64,000 nt of DNA. It comes from Bryopsis sp. KO-2023. Taxonomy: Eukaryota > Chlorophyta > Ulvophyceae > Bryopsidales > Bryopsidaceae. Below are positions 53,385-63,219 of this stretch, one piece after another. How positions within the stretch are numbered: the stretch's first letter is position 1; each line of letters starts with the position of its first letter. Location: NCBI GenBank assembly GCA_030272585.1, contig BSYQ01000016.1, positions 496,001 through 560,000 of the forward strand, read 5' to 3'. A program made the translations under genes and the position numbers. The notes below the pieces were generated by a model. It searched no databases and had not been told where the DNA came from. It saw only the letters and a list, made by a program, of their open reading frames with translations.

Positions 53385-53894
53385 CCCTTGGAGCTCTCTG
53401 ATCGTGCACAGTACGGGTTCAAGGGGGGCAAAACAAAACAGATCCTGACGAAAGAAGAAAAAGTTCCCACCAGCAAGTGTTATGACCGAACATACAAATG
53501 GAGCACAACCCTGCTCCATCACAAAAACGATGAGACTTTTTCTGCTTTGAAAATGGACCGGCCCGACCAAGCAAACCACATCCCAACACAGCCTCCGTCG
53601 TTTTTCATTTTTTGGGGGAGTTTTGCCGCCACCTGACGACCGCTTCAGACCAAAGATTGAAGGAGCCTTGCAAGCCAATTTTTCTGAATCAAAACTGAAA
53701 TACTCGTGGAATGGGGGAACTGCACCCCAGGGTTGAGAGACGATATCTGAACACCTGGGGCGGGAGGGAGGGGGTTGAAGCGAAAACCGCTTCCTCTCTC
53801 TTCCAAAAAAAAGGGGGGGCCCTCACAGAGTGGCATGGGGCTTGGTGGACCATCAACTCCAACGAACACCGGTAAAAAAAAAAGGTCGTGGCAC
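53385..53894 (-). repeat. Dispersed repeat, copy 2
   Basis: Reverse complement of 12,532-13,170, lacking two internal segments of copy 1. It ends at GGTCGTGGCAC exactly where the next TIR element begins, so that element cut it or inserted at its edge. It begins ~30 bp after the CACTTGC element. Confidence 0.75.
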
Positions 53895-54385
53895 CAGGGC
53901 GTCACAATACGCAATACGGTTTAATACGGTGATAGGAAAAATACGTAAATACGCAAGTATTAAAAAATAGTGAAATATAATACGGAAAAATACGGAAACT
54001 GCAAGTTGGTTACATCCTTCACAAAGTTCGAAAAAACCCCAAGAAAAAATATAATCGAGCCTAAAAACGCTCGAAAACCAAAATGCAACAAGAAACAACT
54101 TTTGAGGAAATTATGGATAGTTGCGCTATACAAATGGTCATAAGTTTCTTAATACTTGCTCAAATTATATATTTTAGATGTCTAATCGCAAGAGAAAATC
54201 ATTTCCTATCATTTGCAAGTTGTTTGAGATTCATCCGAGACTTGTGTGAGAAGTTATGAACATTTTAAGTTTAGAAAAAAAAATTCAGACGTATTTTTCC
54301 GTATTTTTTGCGTATTAAACATTATATCATTAATACGGCTATACGGCCGTATTTTATTCTTCTTTTTGCGTATTGTGACGCCCTG
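53895..54385. mobile_element. 491-bp TIR element (MITE) with AATACG motifs
   Basis: Perfect 20-bp inverted ends CAGGGCGTCACAATACGCAA. CAG...CTG ends suggest hAT-like. The body is AT-rich with many AATACGG/CCGTATT motifs near both ends. No 8-bp duplication is visible (CGTGGCAC against ATTCCGCC), so one flank may have been rearranged. No coding capacity. Confidence 0.8.
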
Positions 54386-54719
54386 ATTCCGCCTGACCCT
54401 CAACCGTAATCAGCCCCCCCCCCAGCTGTCTTGGTACAGGCCTCCCACTCCAACCAGCTCGAGCTCGAGTCCCACGAGCGAAAGAAACGAAACGACCGTT
54501 CGAGCGTTGCAGTTCGCACGGAAATTCTTGGCCGTTTTTGTGTGCCTCTTCAGCCCTTGCACCCACCCCAGCGAAAATCTGATCCGGGGGTGCTCCACGA
54601 GAAACAGCTGCTGGCTTGACAGCCAAGCCAATTGAATTCGTTCGTTCGTTCTCATTCCAGATGTATATTCACATACTGTGTTTATGTTGAACTTGGGCAG
54701 GTAAATGAAAAACAACACA
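54386..54719. other. No gene seen
   Basis: Unique sequence with a C run at ~54,413; ORFs on the minus strand lack features. Confidence 0.35.
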
Positions 54720-55140
54720 CACTACGGGAAATGGGTAGTACCTGGGTAACACCTGGTGACACCTGAGTAACACCTACTCTCAAGTGCAATGATATAATAC
54801 CTAACAGGTAACACCTATGTGATACCTGCATGGCACCTAGAATCTGATACCTGGCCAGTCACACCTATAGTAACACCTGCACGACACCTGGAATCTGATA
54901 CCTGGCCAGTGACACCTACAGTAACACCTGCATGACACCTGGAATCTGATACCTAGCCAGTGACACCTACAGTAACACCTGCACGACACCTGGAATCTGA
55001 TACCTGGCCAGTGACACCTACAGTAACACCTGCATGACACCTGGAATCTGATACCTAGCCAGTGACACCTACAGTAACACCTGCATGACACCTGGAATCT
55101 GATACCTGGCCAGTGACACCTATAGTAACACCTGCATAAG
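54720..55140. repeat. CACTA-type terminus followed by a 51-bp tandem repeat of ACACCTG motifs
   Basis: CACTACGGGAAATGGG at 54720 resembles the ends of the 12-kb element (CACTATRGGAAA). Directly inside are many ACACCTG/GATACCTG motifs, first irregular (54,737-54,830), then about six 51-bp units to 55,140, each with TGATACCTGGCCAGTGACAC. This looks like the left end and subterminal array of a second CACTA-like element. Its right end is not in the window, and element C lies inside or beside it. The array is open on the minus strand as a 17-residue repeat, probably by chance of its length. Confidence 0.6.
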
Positions 55141-55563
55141 TTCAGCTGCATAACACTTTCATGTACGACACCTTCATTGACGGTGTTCGTTTTCTGGGGT
55201 TACTATGTTGAACCCAGTGGCTTCCCCTGTCTCACGACTTGCTACGGCGAGCATCCTTTGAAAATCAAAACGCTCTTGAGCAGTAGTTCGCTGTTGGACG
55301 CCTTGCTCCTTGATACTTTCGACTATGCTCAGGCGGTCAGAGACGCGTCGGCGGCGTTTCCCGTTGCGGGGGGATTCTTCAAGGGAAGCGAGCTGAAAGG
55401 GACTTGGAGGAAAACTACCGTTCCACGGTCGAGGAGCTGGATGCGGCCGCAGCTGAGGGAAGCTCGACAAGTAAGGCGCTAAAGATTTTGTGCGATGCCT
55501 TTAATCGAGCAACAAGAGGTGTTTAGTGATCACCTCTATCATGAAGCCTAAACTATGAGGACG
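55141..55563. other. Unassigned sequence between the repeat array and element C
   Basis: Open frames on both strands (plus 55177-55482, minus 55470-55174) with no domain. It may be internal sequence of the second CACTA-like element. GGACG at 55559-55563 is the likely 5-bp target duplication of element C; its partner is outside the window. Confidence 0.35.
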
Positions 55564-56356
55564 TGAAACGGATTTGTTTCCTGAGGCTGAATACTTCCAG
55601 CCGCCACTTAACCCGTTCTTCACACACGTTGGGAGACGACCAGAAGTTCTGTAAGAAAGGTCTGAGACACGAGAGTATACAACTGAATCTTATTTCAACA
55701 AGCTTGTTCTTTACAACGATCCCCAGCCTTTTATACTCTCAGCCCAGAGCTTCTAGAAACTCCCAGCCCATCTCCTAACCTTACAAATACTAGCTATCAT
55801 CTAGCTCTCCCCAAAACGTCTCTATCATTTCTCAGCTCAGCCCTTCTAGCCAGAGCTCCGACTAACCCTTTATAACCCTTGATAACCTCTAGACTAAGGA
55901 CCCAGACTGAAGCTCCTTTCAGTCTGACTCCCGACTCTCTACCCAAACTCTCAGCCATCTGAGACCTGACACTGAATATACTGAACCTGGTTCGAACTCT
56001 TTTCACTACGTTTCAGCCTCTCATTGAGCATCACGTAACTACCCCATTCCAGTCAGTCCGCGACTACCTGGAACTCTCAGACTGTAACCTCTGTTTTCCG
56101 CCTAGATCTTCGCCTACTAAGTCAGCCGTTTCACTCCTCCCCCCTTAGAGAGAGATCGCTGACCCAGCGATGTTCTGTACACTAAGTTCGTATTGCACGA
56201 CTCACCAGAACTGCCAAGTGACTTAACTCGCTTATTCTGAGAATACCTCTGATATAGCTGTAAGCAATATTCTCCGACGTTTTCCGTAACAACTTCCCGA
56301 TTGCGACTTGAGCTGAATGTTGGTTTCTGCTTATGGTTACTTCTGCCGCTGTGACA
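55564..56356 (-). repeat. 3' LTR of element C (793 bp)
   Basis: On the minus strand TGTCACAGCGG...CCGTTTCA. A TATA box GTATAAAAGG lies at 55736-55727. A purine-rich GGGCTGGGATGGGA tract precedes it. The upper boundary is inferred from TG, the polypurine tract and the length of the partner copy. Confidence 0.85.
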
Positions 56357-56644
56357 TCCCATCCCAGCCCGTTCACACATAAACCCAACCCTGTTCAATA
56401 GACTTCACAGCCCACACTGGAAATCACACAGTCTCAGCTCTAGTCAAACTGTAATTCTCACAAGTGTTTTTACACACTCAGTATGTTAATTGTTTTCCAG
56501 AAATTCCCTCTACCCTCACTTGATCCATTCACTGTTCTTTTCCTTTTTCTTCCAAAAACAAAATAAAATTCAAACACCCAATTACCAACAGAAAATCATA
56601 TTTCACTCTTGATCCTATATTTTTTTTATTTTTTAATATTCAAC

Positions 56645-57664
56645 TCAGGCTTTTCTGAGTTTCACATTTCTGGATCCCCCTGAACTTCCAGGAGGTTTCC
56701 TTTTCTTTCCTTCTGGTCCACTGTCTCCGCCTGGCTCATTGACGACCCAATCCCCATCGTAGTCCGTTGGTTCTGCATCGTCTTCGGCTGCCTCGAATTT
56801 TCTCAGGGGGCCCACGGTCCGCTTGGCCTTTAAATACACTCCCCGAGTATAATCCGACCCCAACTTGAAACCCAAGGCGCAGAGTTTGCAGGTTTCCGAG
56901 TGTAGCACCATTGGTGGCCCTGTTTCAGCTGGTACCCACATTCTCCGCCAGTCTCGTTTTTCCTCATCGACTTCCAGACTGATACTCAGCCACACCCGAT
57001 CCCGACACCCGATATTCGAGCACACCCAGTGCCGTTGGCAGTCTTCTCCGGTCGGCTGACAGTTGCTGCTTGGGGTGCGACAAAACACGCAAGTGTGTTT
57101 TTCCCCCTCTTCGTGCTTCACTTCTCCGCTTGGTTTTCCCGACATGGACTCCACCATACTCTTCAACAAGTCTACCTGGCCCTTGAGCTGTTGGTTCCGC
57201 ATTTGCTCTTCCCGCAGCTTGTCTTCGACCCCGTCGAGCTTGTGGCGCATTTCCTCATCTGCCCCCTCCATCAGCAGCTTTTCCGCCTCTCTTTTCGCCG
57301 CGTCCGCTGAAGTTTCCGCCATCGCCAATTTTACGCTGAGGTCCTCATTTTCCGCCAAATATTTCGCCCGGTCGTCGAGCAACCGAGTGCGTTCAGCCTC
57401 CCAGCTATCTCTTTCCGCCTGAAATCCCCCTTCTTCTTCCAGCTCGCCGATCTTTTGCTTGAGTTGTTCTTTTTCCTCCTCCAGCTTTGCCATTTTTTCC
57501 AGGGCCTCCTGCTCATCTCTTTCTTGGATTCTTTCCAGTCTGGTTCCTTCCTTCAGGTACTCCTCCAGCATTTTGTTGATCCTTTCCGACACTCCCTCGA
57601 TCGCTCCAGCATTCTTTTTAATCTCCTCCAACAGTGCTTTGACTCCTCCACCAAACTCAACCAT
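56645..57664 (-). CDS. ORF3 of element C: coiled-coil protein with Cys/His cluster
   Basis: 339 residues from ATG 57664, 94 bases after the pol stop; an in-frame ATG at 57811 inside pol is an alternative start. Residues ~15-190 are strongly helical and charged (LEEIKKNAG, LERIQERDEQEALEKMAKLE), a likely coiled coil. A zinc-binding-like cluster follows (HTCVFC, NCQ, EDCQRHWVC, NIGC, then CKLC ~40 residues on). The C-terminus is acidic, then basic. I do not recognise the family. It sits where retroviruses have env but has no signal or membrane segment, so it is not an envelope protein. It may assist particle assembly or nuclear steps. Confidence 0.8.
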   Translation of the reverse strand: MVEFGGGVKALLEEIKKNAGAIEGVSERINKMLEEYLKEGTRLERIQERDEQEALEKMAKLEEEKEQLKQKIGELEEEGGFQAERDSWEAERTRLLDDRAKYLAENEDLSVKLAMAETSADAAKREAEKLLMEGADEEMRHKLDGVEDKLREEQMRNQQLKGQVDLLKSMVESMSGKPSGEVKHEEGEKHTCVFCRTPSSNCQPTGEDCQRHWVCSNIGCRDRVWLSISLEVDEEKRDWRRMWVPAETGPPMVLHSETCKLCALGFKLGSDYTRGVYLKAKRTVGPLRKFEAAEDDAEPTDYDGDWVVNEPGGDSGPEGKKRKPPGSSGGSRNVKLRKA

Positions 57665-57758
57665 GTTGTCTGCTTTCTTTTTCTTTTTCGAACTCCAAAC
57701 TGTCTCTCGCACACACTCGCACTCGCACACACTCAACCCGAACTCAGGAAAACAGGAG

Positions 57759-60700
57759 CTAGTCCATGGAAGATTTTTGACGTAAATACTCCTGCAGCAC
57801 TTGCTGCGCATTACCCAAGTGATGTGACGGGAGCCACTGGTCCTCTTCCGATCCGTATCCTTCCCAGGAAACCAAGTACTCTGTCACATTCTTCTTTTTC
57901 CGCCGTTTGGTTCGATGTGTCTTGATCTTTTCGACGATATATTCCTCGACTCCTTCCAACACCACTGGATCTGGAGGTGGAGAAATAGCCCTGGCTGGAA
58001 ACTCTTCTGATCCATCTTCAAATGCTTTTAGCTTGGAAACATGAAAAACATCATGTATTTTCCAGTGATTAGGAAGTTCCAACCTGTAAGTTACTGATGT
58101 CACAATATCAATAATTCTAAAAGGTCCACAAAACTTAGATACCAACTTCCGGCCCATCATTGGCGGTAAAGGTAAATCAGCTGTCGATAAAAAGACATAC
58201 TGATTTAATGCAAAACTTGCATCCCTCCGCCCTCGGTTTGCGACAGCCCTCTGTCGCTGTTGGCTTTTCAAAATCGCTTTCCGAGCCAGCTGTAAACTTT
58301 TAGCCCAAAATGTCCACCATTCATCTGAAACTGGACCTGAGTCTAACAAATCCTGAGGGGATCTGGGATGTTGCCCATAAACCAAATAAAAAGGTGTAAA
58401 ACCTGTTGATGAGTGAACGGATGAGTTATAAGCAAACTCAGCCGCCACTAATTTAGTGTCCCAATCACCCCCTATGGTCGAAATATAAATTCGCAACATG
58501 TCTCCGACTACTCGATTTGCCCTTTCAGTCATTCCATCAGTTTCAGGGTGATATCCCGATGACATGGCTAAACGAGTTCCCGCTAATTCCCACAGTTTTC
58601 GCCAAAACTGGCCTGTAAAACGAGTATCTCGATCGGAAATAATAGCCTCTGGCAACCCATGATGTCTGAAAATTGTATCAAAGAAAATTTCAGCTACCCC
58701 ACTAGCTGTAACTGCAGTAGTGGTGGCTACCAAGTGGATCATTCGACTAAAACGGTCGACCATAACCACTAAATAATCATGACCCTTTTGTGTCATAGGT
58801 AAAGGTCCCACAAAATCTAAACAAACTTCTTTCCAGCGTTCGTCTGGAACTGGAATTGGCTGATATAACCCCAATGGTTTTTGAGTGCTAGACTTGTTTT
58901 TCTGACAACCAACACAAGTCCTAACATATCGTTCGACATCCTCAGTGCATCTAGGCCAATAATATCTTTTTCGAACATTTGCGACAGTTTTGTGTCGCCC
59001 AAAATGTCCAGCCTGATCGTGACATTCAGCCAACACTGTTTGTCTAATTTCTTTGTCCTTTGGAATATACCAAAACCATTTGTCTTTCAGACTATACCAC
59101 AATTTTGTGCCATCCCACCTATAACGCGGATCTTTTTCACCAGCTTCCCAATTAGCTATAACTTCTCTGCAATGTTCATCCCCTTGATACGCAAGTCTAA
59201 CCTGATCCTGAAATACTACGCCTGCTCGGACTTTTGCCACAGCGTTTAATTCCATTTCCGACCTTCGACTCAATGCATCTGCAACTGTATTTTCTTTTCC
59301 AGGTTTGTATTTAATCTCAAAATCAAATTCCTGTAAAGTTTCCATCCACCTAGCCTGTCTACTGGATAGTTTAGGCTGCGTCTGAATATATTTCAGCGGA
59401 GCGTGGTCCGTGTGAACCACAAATTTCCTCGCCCCCAAATAATGTCGCCAAGTTTTCAAACAATAGACTATCGCATACAGTTCTTTTTCGTGTGTCGGAT
59501 AATTCCTTTCAGCTGAATTTAATTTCCGACTTTCAAACGCGGCTGGTTGTTGCCCCTGACCTTGATCTTGCGTCAAAACTCCTCCAATAGCAAAATCCGA
59601 TGCGTCTGTAGTTACTTCAAAACTCAACTCCGGATCTGGAATTATTAACACAGGTGCCTCCTGCATGCTCTTCTTTAGCGTCTGAAACGCTTTCTCCTGA
59701 CTTTCAGTCCACTGCCATTTAACTTCCTTCCTTGTTAGTTCATGTAACGGCGTTGCAATCCCAGAGTATCCCTTAATAAATTTCCGATAATAATTCGCTA
59801 AACCCAAAAACGACCTAATATCCCGAACTGTCTGAGGTTGTGCCCACTCCTTAATGGCTAAAACTTTCTTAGGTACCACGGAGAGTCCCTCTCTTCCGAC
59901 TATGTGTCCCAAAAATTCGACTTCTGTCATCCCCAAATCACATTTGTCCGGTGAAACGTAAAGTTTGTGTTTTTCGAGTAGCTGAAACACTTGTCTAAGA
60001 TGTTCCTTGTGCTCTTCCCAGTTCCGACTGTAAACTAAGATATCATCGAGATAAACTATAACAAACTTATCCAGATGTGGTCGAAAAACATCGTTCATCA
60101 CATTCATAAAAGTTGCTGGTGCATTTGTCAAACCCATTGGCATAACTGTGTATTCGTAAGATCCATATCTAGTTCGAAAAGCAGTTTTCGCCCAATCCTT
60201 TTTCGCCATCCTGACTTGATAGTATCCCGAACACAAATCTATTTTTGAGAAGTATTTTGCGCCATGAAGCTGATCTATCAGTTCATCTATCCTCGGAATC
60301 GGATAAGCGTTTTTCACCGTCACCTTATTCAATGCCCGATAATCTACACACATGCGTAGTTTCCCGTTCTTCTTCGGTACAAAAATTACCGGTGCTCCCC
60401 AAGGTGATCTACTCGGTCGAATAAACCCTTTTCCCGACATGGCTGCAATCTGAGTTTTCAGTTCTGCCATTTCCTTGATGCCTAGTCGATAAGGTGCTTT
60501 ACTTTGTGGAACCGTGCCTGGTTCCAACTGGATCGTGTGTTCGATACCTCTGGAAGGGGGTATCTCACTGGGTAATTCTTCCACAAAAGTGTTAGGAAAT
60601 TCCTGTCTGATTTCTGCTGTAAGTTCAGCTTGTCTGGAAACATTTTGTTCAGAGTCAGTTCTGTTCAAACATGTTTCAAACACCATCAGCACACACTGTT

Positions 60701-61304
60701 CCTCTTCCTCCTCTCCGGGGTTTGCCGGAGGAATCAAATGTTCTTTCAGCCCGTCTGAAACCACTACCTCATTCGTTCGAAAATCAACCCGGGGATTATG
60801 CTTAGCCAGCCAAGTTTTTCCCAATATAGCATCATACTTAGCAAGAGACATTTCATGAAAAATCTCCCTACTAGCAAAATCTCCAAATCTGAGAGTAGCC
60901 CTGATCTTCCCTTTAGATTCTAAGGTACTTCCCCCAGCCAGGCTAACTTTTTCTTCTTGTTCTTCTAATTCCAGCTTATTTTTCTCGCAAAATTTCCGAG
61001 CCAAAAAGCAATCAGTTGCTCCACAGTCTATTAATATCTCAGCTGCAAAACCTGAGATTTCCCCTTTCACAGTAATCAGTTGTCTAGTTCGGTTATCAGT
61101 TTCAGCCACTGCTAGAAATCCGAACTTAGTCATGTCTAAATCTGTCCCATCAAATGAATGGACTTCTAGGTTATCTTGGTTATCAGGTCTAGTCGGTTCC
61201 TTGGACGTTTCTTCCAACGAAAAATCCCTCGAATTCCTAGAATTCCTCGAACTCGCAGGCTTCCCCTTAACTTCACACCCTGTGAGTTTACCTAACATAC
61301 TCAT
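57759..61304 (-). CDS. pol: Pol polyprotein of element C
   Basis: 1,181 residues from ATG 61304; the frame is open to 61358 within gag. Protease [10 protein letters not shown] (Cys replaces the usual Ser of DSG), RT ([14 protein letters not shown]), RNase H ([11 protein letters not shown]), integrase zinc domain (GHFGRHK, CVGCQKN), and core acidic residues in [15 protein letters not shown] and [10 protein letters not shown]. The C-terminal chromodomain is EEYIVEKI...[10 protein letters not shown]. Complete and uninterrupted. The start ATG overlaps the gag TGA as ATGA, so termination-reinitiation is possible in place of frameshifting; pol lies in the -1 frame of gag. Confidence 0.95.
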   Translation of the reverse strand: MSMLGKLTGCEVKGKPASSRNSRNSRDFSLEETSKEPTRPDNQDNLEVHSFDGTDLDMTKFGFLAVAETDNRTRQLITVKGEISGFAAEILIDCGATDCFLARKFCEKNKLELEEQEEKVSLAGGSTLESKGKIRATLRFGDFASREIFHEMSLAKYDAILGKTWLAKHNPRVDFRTNEVVVSDGLKEHLIPPANPGEEEEEQCVLMVFETCLNRTDSEQNVSRQAELTAEIRQEFPNTFVEELPSEIPPSRGIEHTIQLEPGTVPQSKAPYRLGIKEMAELKTQIAAMSGKGFIRPSRSPWGAPVIFVPKKNGKLRMCVDYRALNKVTVKNAYPIPRIDELIDQLHGAKYFSKIDLCSGYYQVRMAKKDWAKTAFRTRYGSYEYTVMPMGLTNAPATFMNVMNDVFRPHLDKFVIVYLDDILVYSRNWEEHKEHLRQVFQLLEKHKLYVSPDKCDLGMTEVEFLGHIVGREGLSVVPKKVLAIKEWAQPQTVRDIRSFLGLANYYRKFIKGYSGIATPLHELTRKEVKWQWTESQEKAFQTLKKSMQEAPVLIIPDPELSFEVTTDASDFAIGGVLTQDQGQGQQPAAFESRKLNSAERNYPTHEKELYAIVYCLKTWRHYLGARKFVVHTDHAPLKYIQTQPKLSSRQARWMETLQEFDFEIKYKPGKENTVADALSRRSEMELNAVAKVRAGVVFQDQVRLAYQGDEHCREVIANWEAGEKDPRYRWDGTKLWYSLKDKWFWYIPKDKEIRQTVLAECHDQAGHFGRHKTVANVRKRYYWPRCTEDVERYVRTCVGCQKNKSSTQKPLGLYQPIPVPDERWKEVCLDFVGPLPMTQKGHDYLVVMVDRFSRMIHLVATTTAVTASGVAEIFFDTIFRHHGLPEAIISDRDTRFTGQFWRKLWELAGTRLAMSSGYHPETDGMTERANRVVGDMLRIYISTIGGDWDTKLVAAEFAYNSSVHSSTGFTPFYLVYGQHPRSPQDLLDSGPVSDEWWTFWAKSLQLARKAILKSQQRQRAVANRGRRDASFALNQYVFLSTADLPLPPMMGRKLVSKFCGPFRIIDIVTSVTYRLELPNHWKIHDVFHVSKLKAFEDGSEEFPARAISPPPDPVVLEGVEEYIVEKIKTHRTKRRKKKNVTEYLVSWEGYGSEEDQWLPSHHLGNAQQVLQEYLRQKSSMD

Positions 61305-62296
61305 TTTCGCGAGGGGCAGTCTCGAGCGTAATGCCCTCGACGCCCACACTTGTAACACTTCACCTCTCCGTCTGCTTTTTCTTTCTTCCAGACTGGCTTA
61401 TTTCTTTCTCTCTCTTTATCACCTCGCTGTTTCTGCTGTCTCTGTTGTCGCCTTCTTCCGACGTAGTCCAATTCCATGTGATCCGATCTGCGATTTCCGC
61501 CGCCGCCGCTGCCGCCGCCGCCGCCGCGATCTCGATTCAAGATCGAACTCCCAGATTGAGCTCCTCCCCACCTTTCCGCCACTCGAATAGCTTCATCCAA
61601 GGTCTTGGGGTTTTGGAGGTCGGTCTCGATACCAACCCTCCCTCGCAAACCATCGACGAACCTGTGTATTTTCTCGCCCTCTGATGCGTCGGAAATATAC
61701 AACATCAGCTGCCTAAAGCGATGCGTGTATTCCCGCACAGACATTCCGCCTTGGCGTAAATTCGCCCATTCTGTCCGTGTGCGGCGCAAAAAATGTGGTT
61801 CTCCGAACTGGTTTTTCAGCTCCTCACAGAAGTCCTCATACGTCGGCAAAGGTCGGCCTCCATCAGTCTCCGACTCCTCCACTCTTGTCCTCCACCATGT
61901 CGCGGCTGGCCCTCTCAGTAGAGATCCTGCCAGGCGGAGTTTCGAGACTCCATCTTCGACGTGGGTGGCGTCAAAATGCACTCGGAGGCTGAACAACCAG
62001 TCCTGGATAGGAGGGTCATTCTGCCTGCCTCCCCACAGATCAGGTCGGGCTGGCTTGCTTCTCAGGTCATTACCTCGACCACCACTTCCAGCCGCCGTTC
62101 CAGCCTGTGCTGCAGTTGCCGCCCCGATTGCTGTTCCCACTTTGTCGGTTAGTTGCTCCAAAATGGAGCTTCCCACAGCCTCATTGACCGCCGTGCTCAG
62201 CATTCCCGGTACTTCTTCGACCACGCCTTGCACTCGGTTCAACCTTCCCATTACCTCCTCATACGCCGCCCTCAACTCAGCCACCTGTTGCTCCAT
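61301..62296 (-). CDS. gag: Gag of element C
   Basis: 331 residues. Helical N-terminus ([18 protein letters not shown]), a gypsy gag core ([34 protein letters not shown]), a Gly/Arg-rich linker with a [10 protein letters not shown] run, and one knuckle [14 protein letters not shown]. The stop overlaps the pol ATG. It starts 7 bases after the stop of ORF c. Confidence 0.93.
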   Translation of the reverse strand: MEQQVAELRAAYEEVMGRLNRVQGVVEEVPGMLSTAVNEAVGSSILEQLTDKVGTAIGAATAAQAGTAAGSGGRGNDLRSKPARPDLWGGRQNDPPIQDWLFSLRVHFDATHVEDGVSKLRLAGSLLRGPAATWWRTRVEESETDGGRPLPTYEDFCEELKNQFGEPHFLRRTRTEWANLRQGGMSVREYTHRFRQLMLYISDASEGEKIHRFVDGLRGRVGIETDLQNPKTLDEAIRVAERWGGAQSGSSILNRDRGGGGGSGGGGNRRSDHMELDYVGRRRQQRQQKQRGDKERERNKPVWKKEKADGEVKCYKCGRRGHYARDCPSRK

Positions 62297-62303
62297 CTCA
62301 GCC

Positions 62304-62663
62304 TCAAAAATCCTCGGTTAGGGTATTCCGCGGATAGGTAAATTCGGATACCCTAACTTTCTTCGACTGCCTTTTCCGATCAAGGAGCTCCACTGACTCT
62401 CCTTCCTGATTTACGAGGGTGTCTGGAACCCTCTTCCTCTCTGGATCTCCGGTGCACGTCCTCACGATCTGCCGCTCCTCTTGGGTCAGCTGCAGAAACT
62501 TGTCGCCAAACAAACCCAGAGGTCTGATAGTTGGGATTTCCAGACCCTCTGAGTTCACAACCGGCTCTTGCTCGTGCCCCCGTACGTTATGTACTCCTGG
62601 CTGCGCGAGCGTCCACTTTACTTGGTAGGTGTCGTTTAGTTCGTGGATCCTCTCCTCTTTCAT
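62304..62663 (-). CDS. ORF c of element C, pre-gag
   Basis: 119 residues from ATG 62663, which overlaps the stop of ORF b as ATGA. Charged, with TYQVKWTLAQPGVHNVRG at the N-terminus and KRQSKKVRVSEF near the end. No family recognised. The intact frame in a young element supports it being a gene. Confidence 0.6.
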   Translation of the reverse strand: MKEERIHELNDTYQVKWTLAQPGVHNVRGHEQEPVVNSEGLEIPTIRPLGLFGDKFLQLTQEERQIVRTCTGDPERKRVPDTLVNQEGESVELLDRKRQSKKVRVSEFTYPRNTLTEDF

Positions 62664-62959
62664 TGGTGAAAAAGCGATGTCAGGGCCAAGGAGTTCCGTT
62701 CCTCCTCGTCGTAGCGGTAAAACCTTGATGTAGTGGGAAAGTCGAGAGGTGACTCGGTAGTTGGGGTTGGCTGATTCTCCTTGTCAGCCTGTTCTTCCAG
62801 CTCTTTCAGGAAGCAGAGTAGGTCGAGTTCTTCGTAGTTCAACTGGACCTCGTTCCTCCTAGCTTCCCTCCGCACAATCGGTAATCCCAGCTCCTCGTCG
62901 GGATACTGCCACTCTACTCTGTAATAAAGATCGAGAAGGTGAGCCAGCCAAGGGTCCAT
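62660..62959 (-). CDS. ORF b of element C, pre-gag
   Basis: 99 residues from ATG 62959, 11 bases past the stop of ORF a; the frame is open upstream and overlaps that stop as GTGA. It contains MDPWLAHLLDLYYRVEWQYP and an acidic ELDLLCFLKELEEQADKEN. YRVEW here and YQVKW in ORF c may reflect an old duplication. No known domain. Confidence 0.55.
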   Translation of the reverse strand: MDPWLAHLLDLYYRVEWQYPDEELGLPIVRREARRNEVQLNYEELDLLCFLKELEEQADKENQPTPTTESPLDFPTTSRFYRYDEEERNSLALTSLFHQ

Positions 62960-62970
62960 AGACAACGAAC

Positions 62971-63201
62971 TCACTGATGTTGGGGTTCCTCCTGAGTTGG
63001 GGTTTCAGGGGTAAGCGGAAGATCAACTGTCGCCTCTGTCTCAGTTCTCGATTCGCTTGATCCTGTGCTTTCAGTATCACTATTGTCTTCGCCTATGTGC
63101 AGAACTTCCAACGGGTTCTCTTCCAGCCAGAGGTCTACAAGCAGTAACCTAGGATCTCCTTCTTCGCCAAACCAGTATTCTTCTTCTCTGATTATAGGCA
63201 T
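62971..63201 (-). CDS. ORF a of element C, first pre-gag ORF
   Basis: 76 residues from ATG 63201, only 17 bases after the start of the primer site and the first ATG of the internal region. Begins MPIIREEEYWFGEEGDP and ends in an acidic Ser/Thr/Glu-rich tail with many phospho-acceptor sites. No known domain. The open frame extends further up through the LTR without an ATG. Confidence 0.55.
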   Translation of the reverse strand: MPIIREEEYWFGEEGDPRLLLVDLWLEENPLEVLHIGEDNSDTESTGSSESRTETEATVDLPLTPETPTQEEPQHQ

Positions 63202-63203
63202 AA

Positions 63204-63218
63204 CTCGCTCCGAAACCA
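63204..63218 (-). promoter_or_regulatory. Primer binding site of element C
   Basis: TGGTTTCGGAGCGA, one base inside the LTR. It is the same core as elements A and B; B and C share 14 bases. Confidence 0.8.
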
Positions 63219-63219
63219 G

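Noticed and set aside
54837-55151. Protein made of 17-residue repeats on the minus strand
   Set aside because: The 51-bp repeat length is a multiple of three so any stop-free frame stays open; it has no start context, and the motif structure fits a transposon subterminal array better.
56645-57811. ORF3 of element C as an envelope gene
   Set aside because: No signal peptide, membrane segment or glycoprotein features; a coiled coil and Cys/His cluster instead.
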